Made by a program: the position numbers and the translations under genes
Notes under the pieces: generated by a model
The model's input: the letters and a program-made list of their open reading frames with translations, nothing else
Told to the model about the DNA's origin: nothing
Database searches by the model: none
Shown: positions 32,602-44,484 of the stretch, piece by piece
Layout: every line of letters begins with the position of its first letter
Position numbering within the stretch: the first letter of the stretch is position 1
NCBI RefSeq assembly: GCF_031143425.1
Contig: NC_090442.1
Coordinates: forward strand, 428,933,776-428,997,775
Direction: 5' to 3'
DNA: 64,000 bases
From: Pleurodeles waltl
Taxonomy: Eukaryota > Chordata > Amphibia > Caudata > Salamandridae

Positions 32602-35030
32602 GTTCTCAAAAGCTTCCTTCCAGAACTTCGCTATCTGGTTCCTGAGCGCTAGCATGTAGCTAACCACATGCTGGGAGGGGTCTTGGGAGATTGCTCCCAC
32701 CATTCCTTGACTGAGTGGTTCTCTAAAAGGGTGGCTATATAGATGTTCAAAGGGACTGAATCCAACCCCCTTCTGTGTCACTTCCTTGTAGGCAAAGAGA
32801 AGGCATGGAAAGAGGACATCTCACTTCTGCTTCATGGAGTCAGGCAAGCACATGATCATGCCTTTTATGGTCTTGGTAATCTTTCACCAAGCCCATTTGT
32901 TTATGGATGGTAGGGTGTAGAGGACTTGTAAGTTATTCTACACGCCATCCACAATGACTTCGTGTACACAGACATGAAATTAGTGCCCCTGTCAGATACC
33001 ACTTTTTGGGGAAATCCACTCTGGTGAAAATCCCCACTGGGAAACAGCCATTGTATGTGCAGTTATGAGTCCCAGACGGATGTCCTCTGGGTATCTAGTG
33101 GCATTCCCACTAGGACCAGGATGGATCTATTACATAAGGCTGTCTTGGTGCCCAAAGCCCATACGAAGTGGATGCCCACCATTTCAAAAGGTGTGCCAAT
33201 TACAGGTAAGGGGTTCAGGGGAACTTTCAGCTTCTTCCTTGTCTTCCCACTGGCCTGGCAAGTTAAGAAAGTCCTACAGAATGTATTTGAAGAGATCCTC
33301 ATGCAGGGCCAATAGAAGTGGGAAAAGCCATGTCCTGCCCTAGATGTCCTGCCAGGGGTATCTCATGAGCCAGCACCAATAGGAAAGCTCTGTAGAATTG
33401 GGGGACTACCAACACATGTGTTGCCCCATGCACAGGTGCCTTAGACTTACTATACAGAAGATAATTCTCCCAGGATATAAGGTGATTTCCAGAGGTATCA
33501 CCAGCTGCCTGGGCTTTGGCTTGCTGCCACATGCCCTCCAGGTGTGGGCACTACTTGTCCCTCATATGTGAGCATTCTGCTGGCCATTCAGCAAGCTCAG
33601 GAAGGTCACCAAGGGACTTCCCGACTTCCTTGACTCCCCTATTGGCAGCAATGGATCTGGTTGTCACTCAGACTAACCCAGGTAACCCAAACACTTATAG
33701 GTGTGATCTGAGCTCCACTTCCTTCAAGGACGTGCACTGTAGGTCATTCCCCATGTGACAGTCCACAGGCATGGCAGGGCTCACAGCAACTTTTAAAAGA
33801 CCTAAACCCCTCCCACCCCAATTAAAAGAGAATCAGAGCCACAGGTAGTGGCTCTCCTGGTTGTCTGCTACTACAACTTGGTGGAATATATTGGGAATCA
33901 CTTGCTCTGAGGACAGCAGATGGCACCAAACAGTAGTCATACTAGCTCCTGTGTCCCTCGGAGACCCAATCCTCTGCCCGTTGATGGTGACCCACTGCCA
34001 GTACTTGAAAGTGTTGGAAGGCATGTGCGCTGTGGGCAGCATTCTCTTTGACACCAGGAACACTGGTGTCCCCTACATTAACTGGAGCCATCTCCTCCCA
34101 AGCACTACGCTATCCAACCATAGGGTTCACCCACCACTGAGGTCTGCATCCTCTTGGGCCACTTGAGATCACCCCTGGTGTACCCACACTCATAATACTC
34201 ATAGCATGTGGGAACAAAGTTACCAGTGTTCTTATCATGTAGCCTTTCTTCCGGTGGCCAGATTGGGACCCTTTCCCCTAAGAACTGTTTTGGGGGCCTT
34301 GAGAGAACTCTTTCATTTTATCTCCCCATCTTTCTTCGGGGGGAACCCTGTCCATCCTTTTGGGGGTATCCTTCAGATGCCTTCTTGGATAATCTGGTGC
34401 TGGCCCAGAGGTCTGCTTCCACAGCAAGCTTCCTGGGGTCAGTCAGTTTGTTGTCTACCAGGTGTTGGCACAGCTCTGTAAAACAGGTATTGAGCATGTG
34501 CTCCCTCAAAATTAGGTTGTACAACCTAGTAACGTAATCCAACTTGCTGCCCCTCACCCATCCCCTTAGTGCCTTGCTGGAATAATCTAAAAAGTCCATC
34601 CAGGACTGGTTTGGGAGCTTGTGGCTGTCTCAGAACCTCTGATGGTATTTCACAGGGGTCAGCCCAAATTTTGTAAGAAAAATGGCCTTCATGAGGGAAT
34701 ACTTGGTCTGGTCCTCTACCTCGAGAAACGTAGTGTGTACTTCCCCACAATGGGGATGTTTTTCCACAAGCTGCCCCTCCCAGTACTCCTCTTGGACCCT
34801 GTGTACCCGCAGAGCTAGGACATATGCTGAGAATAATTTATCAAGATCATCTCCCACCGCATGACTGGGCAACAGGTCCTTGGGGAGGTGGACCCCCACG
34901 TCTCCACTGATGTTCTGTGTGAGACACTCACCCGAATTCCAGGTGTTTCGATGGAGCAATGACGATTCCCCAGTCCTAGTGAGGACTAACATAACCACAG
35001 TGAAGAGTTCGCTAGTCCTTAAGGAGAAGA
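32602..35030 (-). pseudogene. Gypsy Gag-protease-integrase relic, SCAN-like Gag (unit 1)
   Basis: Read on the minus strand. 34,998-34,640 is N-terminal Gag; 34,640-34,318 is a helical segment whose spacing resembles the SCAN domain (YHQRFRD, LRGWVRG, LYNLILREHML, CFTELCQHLVD). A zinc knuckle remnant with CYEC-like residues lies near 34,200. Protease (34,063-33,833) has DTGAS. The integrase zinc domain (33,532-33,299) has LAHEIPLAGHLG. The integrase core (33,302-33,063) has the expected catalytic Asp replaced by His in GIHFV, and a frameshift. 32,781-32,602 is the integrase SPFEHLY region, cut by the hAT element. Protease is followed directly by integrase, the order known for Gmr1-like Gypsy elements. 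Reverse transcriptase is absent. Confidence 0.75.
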
Positions 35031-36021
35031 AGCTTGGAAAGAGAAAAAGAAAAAGTACCAGCTTCTGCTTCGTGGACTGCAGAATCGGACTGCTGGACCT
35101 TCAACTGCGTGTCATGTTGGGCGTCTGGACTTCAGATTTCTCAAAATACTTGGTTCTTGGCTTTTAGGATTCTGGGCTGCAAAAGAATTACTTCATAATA
35201 CATTGAACTTGTATAAACTATTTCAGAATTATACATTGCATAATGTGAGTTATCATTGACACATTGTGCGTTCCTTACATACTTATAAGGCTGAACAAGT
35301 CTCTTACTCTTTTTACAACCATTTCAAAGAGTCACTGAAGCAGTGTCCAAACTCAAAAACAATCAACTCAACTAAAGGACTTCTTTGTTTTCTGGCATAA
35401 TCTCTTGCCAATAATAGTTTTGATAAACTTGTTCTTTTTCCAATCAACTAATTCTCAGTGGAGTGCTTGTTATAGTCAATACGTCTTTTCATTAGTGTCT
35501 ATTTAGCAGTATCTTGGATTCCCACCCAAATGATAATTCACTCTAGTTCTTACTGTCATAAATTATTTAAAAGACAGAGCTCTGTTTTTTTTAAATTCAT
35601 TTTAGTGCAGAGCACATTAAGCCATTAATCTTTCTTTACATTGAAATGAAGTTACTTGCTGGAAAACTTCAGAAGAACCCAAACTGTTTTTTTTTCACCT
35701 TTCTTAGTCGCTACAGGAGAGAGGACACAACAAGGTCCTCATTTTGGGAGTGTTTTTGCCTCATTCCCATAGACTGGCTGTGATACCCTGGAGATGTAAC
35801 CCTTTCTAGTGTGTTTACCTAAACGTTTATAACACCATCCAAGCCACAAAAAAAGCACCTTCATGGCATTTAACCCGGAGAATGAGTGGACAGCCATATA
35901 CTTCTGTGTGTTAAACCTTTAAAGGAATTATTCCTCTACATTGATAATACCAGCCTAAATTTAAAAACATTTACTGTATACAAAGAGAATAATAGAAGAG
36001 GCAGCTTAACTGCAAATAAAT
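35031..36021. other. No recognisable feature
   Basis: An AT-rich stretch without domain-bearing frames. Its position 5' of a minus-strand Gag is where a leader and 5' LTR would be, but it does not match the LTR at 23,201. The empty site of the unit 2 LTR element is TACC at about 35,794-35,797. Confidence 0.4.
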
Positions 36022-36292
36022 TATAGCGATTTTGTTAAAAATGGCACTTGCTTTGTAGCGCTATAAAATGGCAGAATCTGTATTACTAAGCGCTATATAA
36101 AAAAATCTACTATTCCTAGGCTGCCCCAACACACACCAGACAAAGAACTCTAGGGGGGAGGATGTGGCGTAAGGGTCAGAGCTGCTGACCTTGGAGCTGG
36201 AGAACATAGTGTGAATTTCAGCACCAGCTCAACATCCTGTGATTCTGGGAAAATCACTTCATCTCCCCTTGCTAATAAAAAGAATGTTTTCT
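36022..36292 (+). mobile_element. tRNA-derived SINE head, copy 1 (unit 1)
   Basis: A pol III A-box-like TGGCGTAAGGG (36,165-36,175) and a degenerate B box near GTGTGAATTTC are followed by CCTGTGATTCTGGGAAAATC. The preceding CGCTATATAAA word (36,095-36,105) resembles SINE tails. A diverged duplicate begins 625 bp downstream. Confidence 0.65.
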
Positions 36293-36646
36293 TGTGTTCA
36301 CACTAACTGAACTCTATTTTAAGTGGCCCTATTTACATCCAAAGGATAGATGTTTTTTGCTATCAAGCTTGAGGCCATAGAGTGCTTGGGTCTGGAGTCA
36401 CAACTCATTTTCCACCATTTTGGAGACAACACCTTTCGCCATCTTCTTGTCTAGAACTAAATTATGTGCTTGGGTGGTGACCCTCCAGGGGTTATCAAGA
36501 GCACCTGCTATCGCCTAGGTTTAAGCTCTACTGACGTCAGTTGGTTAATGCACCAACTGCAGAGGTCATGGCAGACGAATATATCACAGATTACAATCCT
36601 GACATAGCTTTTTCACCTCTTCATCTCTGCAAGGTTGATACAAATG

Positions 36647-37440
36647 AATGATATCGATTTTGTAAAAAATGGCACCTGCTTTTCATGAATGAATGGCAGA
36701 ACCTGTATTACGATGTGCTAAGTAAAAAAAAAAAAAAGATTTATTTTCAAACTGGCCCATCACGCACCAGACAAAGAAGCCTTGTTGGAGAGGATGTGGC
36801 ATAAAGGCCAGAGCTGCTGACTTTGGAGCTAGGGAACATGGTTAGAGTCTTGCCGGAAGCTCATCATCCTGTGATTATGGGGAAATCACTTAGAGCCTTT
36901 TAATGAGTGTGGCAGTCTGAGGACTGCCACACCTGTGTTGACGATCAGACCACCACTCTCTGGGCAGTCCGACTGCCCAATTATTATTTTTCCCTCTGAT
37001 TACAACTGTGTTCTCCACCAGCCTTTTCATGGAGGTTTTTCCTCCATGAAAAGGCGGGTGGAGAACAAGTGCAGGGCCCCCGTGCCCAGCACCACTGGAA
37101 TGCACACTGTCTACTTTGCAGACAGTGCACATTCTGAGGGGACTAGTTGCCCCCCTTTGTGCTGCAAGATAGCACTCAGCTCTATTAGGGAGCGAGTGCT
37201 ATCTCGTAGCACTGTTCCTGCCGGTCTGACTGGCAGGAATGCTCTTGTGAAATGTTTCTACCGGTCAGGCCGGCTGGAACATTGTAATAGGGTGGGACTG
37301 CCAAACTCGTAATGAGGCAATTAATTCCTTGCTACCAAAAATGAATGTGTTCTTGTGTAATGTAACCAGTGTTCATGTAAAGCGCTGCAATTCCTTAGTA
37401 TTGAGTTTGCGCTATATAAAACTGCAAGAAAAGAGTTCCA
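36647..37440 (+). mobile_element. tRNA-derived SINE, copy 2, split by a MITE (unit 1)
   Basis: Head: A box TGGCATAAAGG (36,797-36,807), B-box-like GGTTAGAGTCT (36,840-36,850), then GATTATGGGGAAATCACTTA. After the MITE (36,893-37,320) the body resumes: AATGAATGTGTTCTTGTGTA, then the tail GTAAAGCGCTGCAATTCC and GCGCTATATAAAACTGC (to about 37,430). The tail has the same two-part AGCGC / CTATATAAA layout as the LINE 3' end at 2,760-2,800. Confidence 0.7.
36893..37320. mobile_element. Harbinger-type MITE made of hairpins (unit 1)
   Basis: 428 bp flanked by TTA (36,890-36,892 and 37,321-37,323). The imperfect terminal inverted repeats are GCCTTTTAATGAGTGTGGCA against GCCTCATTACGAGTTTGGCA. Inside are successive stem-loops at 36,908-36,931 (10-bp stem), 36,961-36,979, 37,010-37,066 (long, two-part stem), 37,099-37,135, 37,167-37,204, 37,215-37,240 and about 37,254-37,280. 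No coding sequence. Confidence 0.8.
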
Positions 37441-37682
37441 ATATCTTCATGTCGGGTTCATGCTTCATGCTACATAAAACTGCCCAAAACAAAAGACCCC
37501 GCAGACATCGCAAAGAAGCAGCAAGATACCCGAAAACAAGGAAGAAACAACATACCTCCATGCGCGTGGAGCGGTGATGCAAAATAAAAAATAGTGCGCC
37601 AAACAGGTATCTCGCTGATCCCACAATATTTCCACGTAACAGTGTCAGTCTCCAAGGCAGTAATGAAACTGCCTCAAGGTGG
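37441..37682. repeat. SINE-like tail at the duplication junction
   Basis: It contains ATTTCCACGTAACAGTGTCA and AAGGCAGTAATGAAACTG, like the blocks near 30,390 and 30,970. It ends where the Harbinger end of unit 2 begins, so the tandem breakpoint lies in or beside this repeat. Confidence 0.55.
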
Positions 37683-38129
37683 GTGTGTTGTGTTCGTGTG
37701 GGTGTGTCACTCTCCCCTCCCTTCCTTGTGTGCTAGGCAGCTGTACTCACCAGCGTTGTCTTCGTCGTGGTGCTCCTGGACTGCCATTACTTGGTACAGC
37801 ATGGGTAGGACTTCCAGTTTGGGTTCCATGGCAGGCGTGGACTTCTCTGTGTCCCCGGAGGTGAATGTCTCCTTTTATGTGATGTGTTTCCACCAGGCTT
37901 TTGGTGGTGGTAGTCCCACTCCGGAAATCCTGCTGGTCTGCTATGTCAAATTATGGTGGTCTGGTCATTGTCTTCCGCCTGCCTGAAGATGGCTACCGCC
38001 GTGGTCAGTGGACAGACTGCACTGGCTGTTCGAGTTGTACATTGGCTGCCTATGGGAGGGATCAACACCATGGTCATAATTTGGGGGTCTTCACCGCCAG
38101 CCTGGCGATGGTACTACCACCATCGCAGG
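37683..38129. mobile_element. Harbinger right end, unit 2 copy
   Basis: It matches 22,559-23,005 with scattered substitutions, including CCGTGGTCAGTGG near 37,997 and CATGGTCATAATTTGG near 38,069. It has lost the rest of the element. Confidence 0.85.
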
Positions 38130-38328
38130 CGAGGGGTCATGCCTTCATTATCATTATGGATCACTGTAAGCTTGTTTTCAGTGTTCACAACTTGATAGCC
38201 AAGATGCAGCTCAGGATTGAAAAATGAAGTTTTTGGACTACAAAATAATATACTCAGATTTAAACATCATTTTGAAAAAAAAAAAAAAACAGTCCTGCCC
38301 TTCCAAATATAAACCTATTTAGCCACTG

Positions 38329-39616
38329 TGAGAATTTGGGTTATTGGTTGACTGGGGTGTGCGCCCTGGTCAAGAAACAGCTCCCTGTCAGGGTGAACCA
38401 CAAAAAGTCAGTTAAATTACCTTTTGCTTAATGCTGGGTAGTTTGACACAAAAGGCAGCTTAACTTAGAGGCAATATGTAAAGTATTTATGTAGCACACA
38501 AACAGTAATAAAGTGAAAACACAACACAAGATAAATCTCAAACAAATTTAGAAAAATAGAGTACATTTTGTTAAAATATTTGGAATGAAAAAACTCCAAT
38601 CAGTTGAACCTGATTTATGTTTTTTTTAGGTTTTGAGAAAAACTACCACCTAAAAGTTGAAAGCATCAACCATGGACATTTAGTCCCGCTACACTGGGAC
38701 AAAGTTGAAAGTTATGGCTGACCGCGATGGAGCACAGTTCAGATACAAGAAGTGGATTGGACCTGGTCAGCTCTTACTTTTGGAGATAGTAGAAATTTTG
38801 TGAAAAAGTGTCTGAGAAGGCCAAGTTTAGTGGGGGAAGGCTGCAGGATGTGTCTGAGGAGGAAGTATCATCATCGGATGGCCTTGGGTCAAAACTGCAG
38901 TTAAGATGTCTATGTTCTGATTTAGCCGCCAAAATGCAAGAAAATTTTTTCAAGCAGGACAAGAGAGAGCACTGTGGCTGAAGACAGTTCTACAAGGTCA
39001 GATACTTCTCTGATGAAGGATGGCTGAAAAAGCTTTACTGCTGAGGATCAGAATGTGGCAGGAGAAGCCACAAAGTCAATCCGATTGGTGATGCACATCT
39101 GGCAGATAGGTGAGCAAGTTGGTTCCAGTTCCGCTTCCTCCGTTTTGTTTTTTGGCCATCTGGGCATCTTTAGCACCACAACCAAGGGTTCAGGTCTGGT
39201 GGGACACATCTTGGGGGTTCAAGACTCAGGCTGGGTCCAGGTGCAGGTTCAAGATTGTGGAAGTCTTTTAGGGCTCTGAACAGGAGGCCAGCAACCTAGC
39301 CCTTAGAGTCACTTTGTTCGTCCTGGGTGCAAGTGAAAAGTTAGGGTTCAGTAGCAGGGCTGGCCTCTGAGGGCTAAAAGGGCAGTCTCCAGGCCGCAAG
39401 AGGTACAGCAGCAGTCTGGCAGAGTGTACAGAGGTTCTAGCAGCATTCAGTCCTCTGAGAGTCCTTCAGCAAGTCCAGCACGCCAACTGTCTTGGTGGGC
39501 CCTGGTCTCCACAGGCTCCATTACCCTCAATTTCTTCCCAGGATACATTTCCACAGAAGTAGCAGTCTGGTCATAGCACTGCTTCATAACCTTCTGGCTA
39601 GCCTCCAAGTTCTCAG
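38329..39616 (-). mobile_element. Gypsy LTR and integrase end (unit 2)
   Basis: Copy of 23,201-24,488 with the same LTR words and the integrase tail at 39,616 to about 39,470. It has the empty TTA site (38,680-38,682) of the MITE found in unit 3. Confidence 0.7.
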
Positions 39617-40910
39617 TAGGTATGGGCGAAAAATTCCGTTCACGGAGACTGAAGTATTCAGCAACCGTCATTCAGTGGAGAACACAGAGTTACTGATAGA
39701 CTCCACACCCCGGGAAGGAGCAGAGGTTTTTTCCCGTTGGTGCTCTCTTGATTTTATCGTGTGTGCTTGGGAAGTGAGACGAGAGATGTGCCCGGCACTT
39801 GCGAGTGTAAATTCGATTTTCTACCTACCCACAAGTTCCAGTGAGAGTTTGCAGCTGCATCAGCGAATTCTAGCGCTTCTTTTGTGACGTTGGTGAGTGA
39901 GCGCAATTGACCGCGGCTGCAACCTGGAGAAGCTCAAGTAGCTAAATCTCCTCAAAAAGACAATTTTGAGTTAAAAACTTTCTCTAATGGACCATTCTCG
40001 TTGGGCTTTTTTTGTGCAAGGAGTACTTATTTTCAACATGAGGAAGTGCCCCAGCTCCAACTTTCTGTTTCTGTCCAGCAGGCTCCTCCCAGTACTTTGT
40101 CCATCTCCTGGTCACTTTTCACTTGGATTTCGAGCTGGAAGGATAACTCTTTTTGTCACCTGGCTGTATCATTGGATTTAAGGACTTTGTATGTGAGATT
40201 TCACAAGTAAGTTCAAAAACATTTGTATAAGGATGTTGTACAACTTGTTTGTTTGATAGACCACCAGGAATTATTTGTACTTTTATTCCATTTTTTTAAT
40301 TTATTGTGGTCGGTGGCCTGCAGTTTCAGCAGGGGCCTAGTTATTGTTCTACTTGTAATTTGTATTCTTTAAAGGAAAAATGTTGCACAGTTCAGTACAT
40401 TTCCTCCATGTTTTGTGATAAATTTGCAATATTCATTTAATTCACTATGTGACCAAGTCTGCTAATTGGCCTTCCAGCTATAGGCCCAGTACTGGTCATC
40501 ACGGGTGTATGATGAAACAACTGTTGTTTTTGTGCTGTCTCTTGAAATGAAACTTCATTTACACCATGGATGGCGTTGGATTAATTAATTAAATTACAAA
40601 ATGTGTTTCACTTTTTTCTGCAAACAGTGTAAGGTGGGGTAATATATTTGATGACTTTGTAGGATGTGTGTTGTTGTTGTGAAATGTACTTGTTTAGCCC
40701 ATTTAATTTTCATTTTTGGAATTGCTGACACTGCTGTTTTTTCTCCTGTTAGCATACCAATGCCTCCTTTGTGTGGCCAGTGTGTGAGTGTGTTTGCCAT
40801 AGGCTGCCATTTGTCTTTGTTCCCCATGCCATGTGGCCTGGGGTCCTTTTTGGTACAGTCAATGTAGGCCTATATGTGTTTTTTGTTTTCTATTCAATCT
40901 GCTTGTTGTT

Positions 40911-41479
40911 TGACCATGTGGGCAGTGGGCCTTTTGTGTGGGCAGCACAGCCAGTGTGCTTTTGCCATGGGCCTGCACATGTTCTCTGTTGTTGTGGCCA
41001 AGCCTCCTTGCTTGTTGCTCCTGCTGTTTGACCATGTGGCTGGCGGTCATTTTGTGTAGGCAGCCTGTGTACTTTTAGGCCTTCATGTGTTCTCTGTCGT
41101 GGCCATGCCTCCTAGCTCGTTATTGTTGTTGCTGTTTGACCATGTGGCTAGTGACCATTTGATGTAGGCAGCCTGTGTGCTTTTAGGCCTTCTGGTGTTC
41201 ATAGTTGTGGCCATGCTTCCTTGCTGGTTGTTGTTGTTGTTTTTTGACCATGTGGCTGGTGGCAATTTTGTATAAGCAGCTAGTGTGCTTTTAGGCCTGC
41301 AGGTGTTCTTTGTGAAGACCATGCCTCCTTTCTGGTTGTTGCTGTTGCTGTCTGACCATGTGACTTGTGGCCGTTTTGTGCAGGCATCCAGTGTGCTTTT
41401 AGGCCCACTTGTGTTCTTTGTTGTGGCCATGCCTCCTTGCTTGTTTTTGTTTGACCCATGTGACTGGTGGCCATTTTGT
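40911..41479. repeat. About 105-bp minisatellite (unit 2)
   Basis: Six copies as in unit 1, with a TTG tract expanded at about 41,228-41,243. Confidence 0.85.
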
Positions 41480-42334
41480 GTGTTATGCTTGAGGCCTAGT
41501 AGCTCAATGCTCATTACTAAATGTACTGTATGAACAGTGTTTCATATTATATTATATACTTTTTTGGCGTTTTCACCTGCACCACTCCTTACCTCCCAAA
41601 TCCCAGTGGTTTCTCATGGTAGTCCCCTTCCCCTTGTATATCAGCAATTATATATTTTTTATATTCTTATTATTTTTTAACAAGCTTTTCACACATGTTA
41701 TTTAATTACAAACAATAACTAATAATAATAATTTGTTTTTGAATTTTTTTTAATTAAATTTTTTTAAGTAATTTTTTTCTTGGTTTTGAACATTGTTTTT
41801 TTAAAAATGTTTTACATTCTTTTATATGTTTTATTTTTTGCCATTCCCCCCATCAGCCCCATGTCTGGCATAGGCGCACAGCTGTACAACATTATTCAGG
41901 GATTACTCCATAGTCACCAGCACATCCCTGAGTGCCACGTGCCAAATTGATGCACATAAAGCTAACAGTTACATCTGTATGTTGTAGGTTTTGCTTTCTT
42001 ATCCTTCCTGAGTGTACATAATGATGAACATTTATGCTTTACTTTCTTGTGTTGAAGTGGTTTTACGAATGGATACACTGCATTGTTAATTATTTATAAT
42101 TTAAGTAACCTCTAAATTATATTGTTTACACTACTAATTCAACTGCAACAATGCCATCTTTCACTGATGTTCTTGCATGTTTGCTTTTAGGTGCACAAGA
42201 GAAGAGACAGAGACATCACCCACAATGCTGCCAGACAGAAGGCCTGTGCATGACGTGACACATGACAACACTCACAACACAGACATTTCTTCAGCTTGTG
42301 AAGCTAAGTGCTACTTCCAACTGATAGCTTCAAG

Positions 42335-44484
42335 ATGGCCACAAAGAAAGGCGCTGCCAAGAAAGCAGCCAGTGATAAAAAGAAACGTCCCACCACTAGT
42401 ATGTAGCCCCAGACCTTGTTCATTCCAAAACGTATGCCCGCAGCATCGGCTTCTGGAAAGCAAGGTGGGAGCAGCACTCCTGCATCAGCGGCCCCAATCC
42501 AAACTAGGCCCAATTCCATGTCTAGCACAATGGCAGCATCTCTAATCACAACAACACTGAGGAGGAGTGACGTTGAATTGGACTTATCTCTTTCTCAAAG
42601 TAGTACCCAACAGTTGCCAAAAAGCCAGTGAACAATAACAGCCTCAGCAAGCAATAGTAGTTTCTCCCGAAGTAGGAGCACATCAGAATATTGAGCTGCC
42701 TGCTGAGGAAGTGGAAGAAGCCTTCCTTTCACAAGATCCAGTGTCTTCCAGATCTCTTCCATCTTCTGCTTTGAGCTCTCCTTCTGATGATAAAGACTCC
42801 AATTGGATGCCACCTCAAAGTGAGACATATCAAGAGAGGCAATGAGCGAAAAGGAAGCTTCCTGAAAGCCTTAGAGTTATGGATGAAGAAGTGGAGGATG
42901 ACGAGTCTGACGACGAGCCAGTCATCATGAATGTAAGCCCAGCCCCAGCGGAGTCCAACATTACCCCATCTTCTCAACCTGCTCTGAGGGATGTGGCATG
43001 GATACCACGACCACCACCACCTCCAACTTCCATATTTACAACAAGGTCCGGGCTGCAACCTATATACACAGCCACCTCAGTGGGAACTGCAGAGAGGCAA
43101 ATGTCATCAAATCACCCACCTACCGCCACTTCTTCTGACATTGACAGTGGCACCAGTGTTAGAAAGTTGACCTCCCCAGTTTGAAACTTCTTTACAGTTA
43201 GAGAAAAAGAGAGGAACATTGTCATATGCTCCATTTGCCGAGTGATTGTTAGTCAGGGTAAGCTTGGTACTAACTACGGTATCAGAGGCTAAACAACCCA
43301 TTTGAAAAAACAACACACAATCTGCTGGGAGGCGCACCTTCAAACAAACACAAATGATGGACAGAATGCAAAACCAATCCAACATTCACCCCCAGTCACA
43401 GATCTGGGTTTAATCCATCAAATCTTTTGCTCACCATGCCACCCCAGTTTGGATCTAACCATCTGCAAATCCGTCTTGACCCTGTTCCCCATGGGAACAG
43501 TCCAGCCCCTTAGCAGCCAAAAATGTGCAAGTGGTATTGGTGAAGGAGGTGACAGCAAGGAATCTGATCTGATCATGGTGGAAGGAGAAGGTGAACTAGA
43601 GGGTGACATGTTTGTTACACAAATCAGCCCTGTCTCCAGCAGTACAGTAGTATTGTCACCCATATCAGCAACTACAGAATGGCACAAGATAGACTCAGAG
43701 TCAGTTTGAGACACCACGGCAAGAACATAAAGTGGCTGCCCCGCTGAGATGTACATTGAGCCTACCACACCGTCTCCTCTCAAGAAGTCGCCTGCATAAG
43801 TGGCACCAGTAAAGAAACAAATCGAGGCTACTATTACTGGCATGTTTAGGCAGGAGGGGCAGTACGAACACAACCACCCAACAGCCCATTTGTACAATGG
43901 GAAGCTGGCTAAAATGTTAGTGCTGGGCCTCCTCTCAATTTCTATTGTGGAAGTAGTGGGTTTTCTAGAATTTGTGGTGGCCATCTGCCCGAAATGGAAG
44001 GTTCCTAGCTGGCCTATTTTTCCAGAGTTGCTGATCCAGTGCTACATCACAATGTGCTGCAATTGGTTGGACAAGCTTTGCAACAGAGTGCACACTACAT
44101 CTCTTTTGTGGGGCTTAGAGAAATTATATCTGCAGGTCTGGACACTGCTGACATTTTTAATAGTGCTTGGAAGCATGCAAGGGTCGCTATGTTCACCATG
44201 GAGAAATCCCCTACAGCTGCAAAAATCTTGGATGACTTTAACAACAAGGTCTTTGAATGGCTGTGTCCTTGAGGGCTTAACATTGGATTTGTTGCCACGG
44301 ACAATGTCAGTAATACAGTTAAGGCCATGTCAGATGGTGGCTATTTCAGGGTCTTGTGTTTGGCACACTGCATCAACATCATTGTACAGTACTTTCCCAA
44401 AACAGAACCCTGAGTGAGCAATTTACAGTCCACATGCAGAAGAATCTGCACTAATTTCAGCCATTCTTTTAAACCCCAAAAGCT
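42335..44484 (+). pseudogene. hAT transposase with BED finger, broken (unit 2)
   Basis: It is equivalent to 27,204-29,360. The N-terminal basic segment differs slightly and stops at the same codon. The BED CxxC pair is at about 43,227-43,238. A 9-bp-scale deletion near 44,090 relative to unit 1 changes the frame around the middle of the body, and the DTADIFNSAWKHA segment (about 44,145-44,180) remains open through FEWLCP to about 44,270. Shared stops show the gene was already dead before the duplication. Confidence 0.75.

Larger units (their letters stand above)
22559..37682. repeat. Tandem segmental duplication, unit 1
   Basis: The sequence from 22,559 recurs at 37,683 (offset 15,124) and again at 60,770. 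The unit holds the Harbinger right end (to about 23,005), a Gypsy relic, a hAT element, SINE pieces and a MITE. In two short stretches compared by eye, units 1 and 2 differ by roughly 2-3%. Unit 1 has neither the LTR element of unit 2 nor the GC-rich MITE of unit 3. Confidence 0.9.

Noticed and set aside
33533..33832. Deletion of reverse transcriptase between protease and integrase
   Set aside because: The short linker reads as the usual spacer, and integrase after protease is a known Gypsy arrangement. The loss is more likely on the integrase-LTR side.
36165..36850. tRNA genes
   Set aside because: A- and B-box-like words are present, but no cloverleaf or intact B box. The surrounding sequence is a SINE body and tail.
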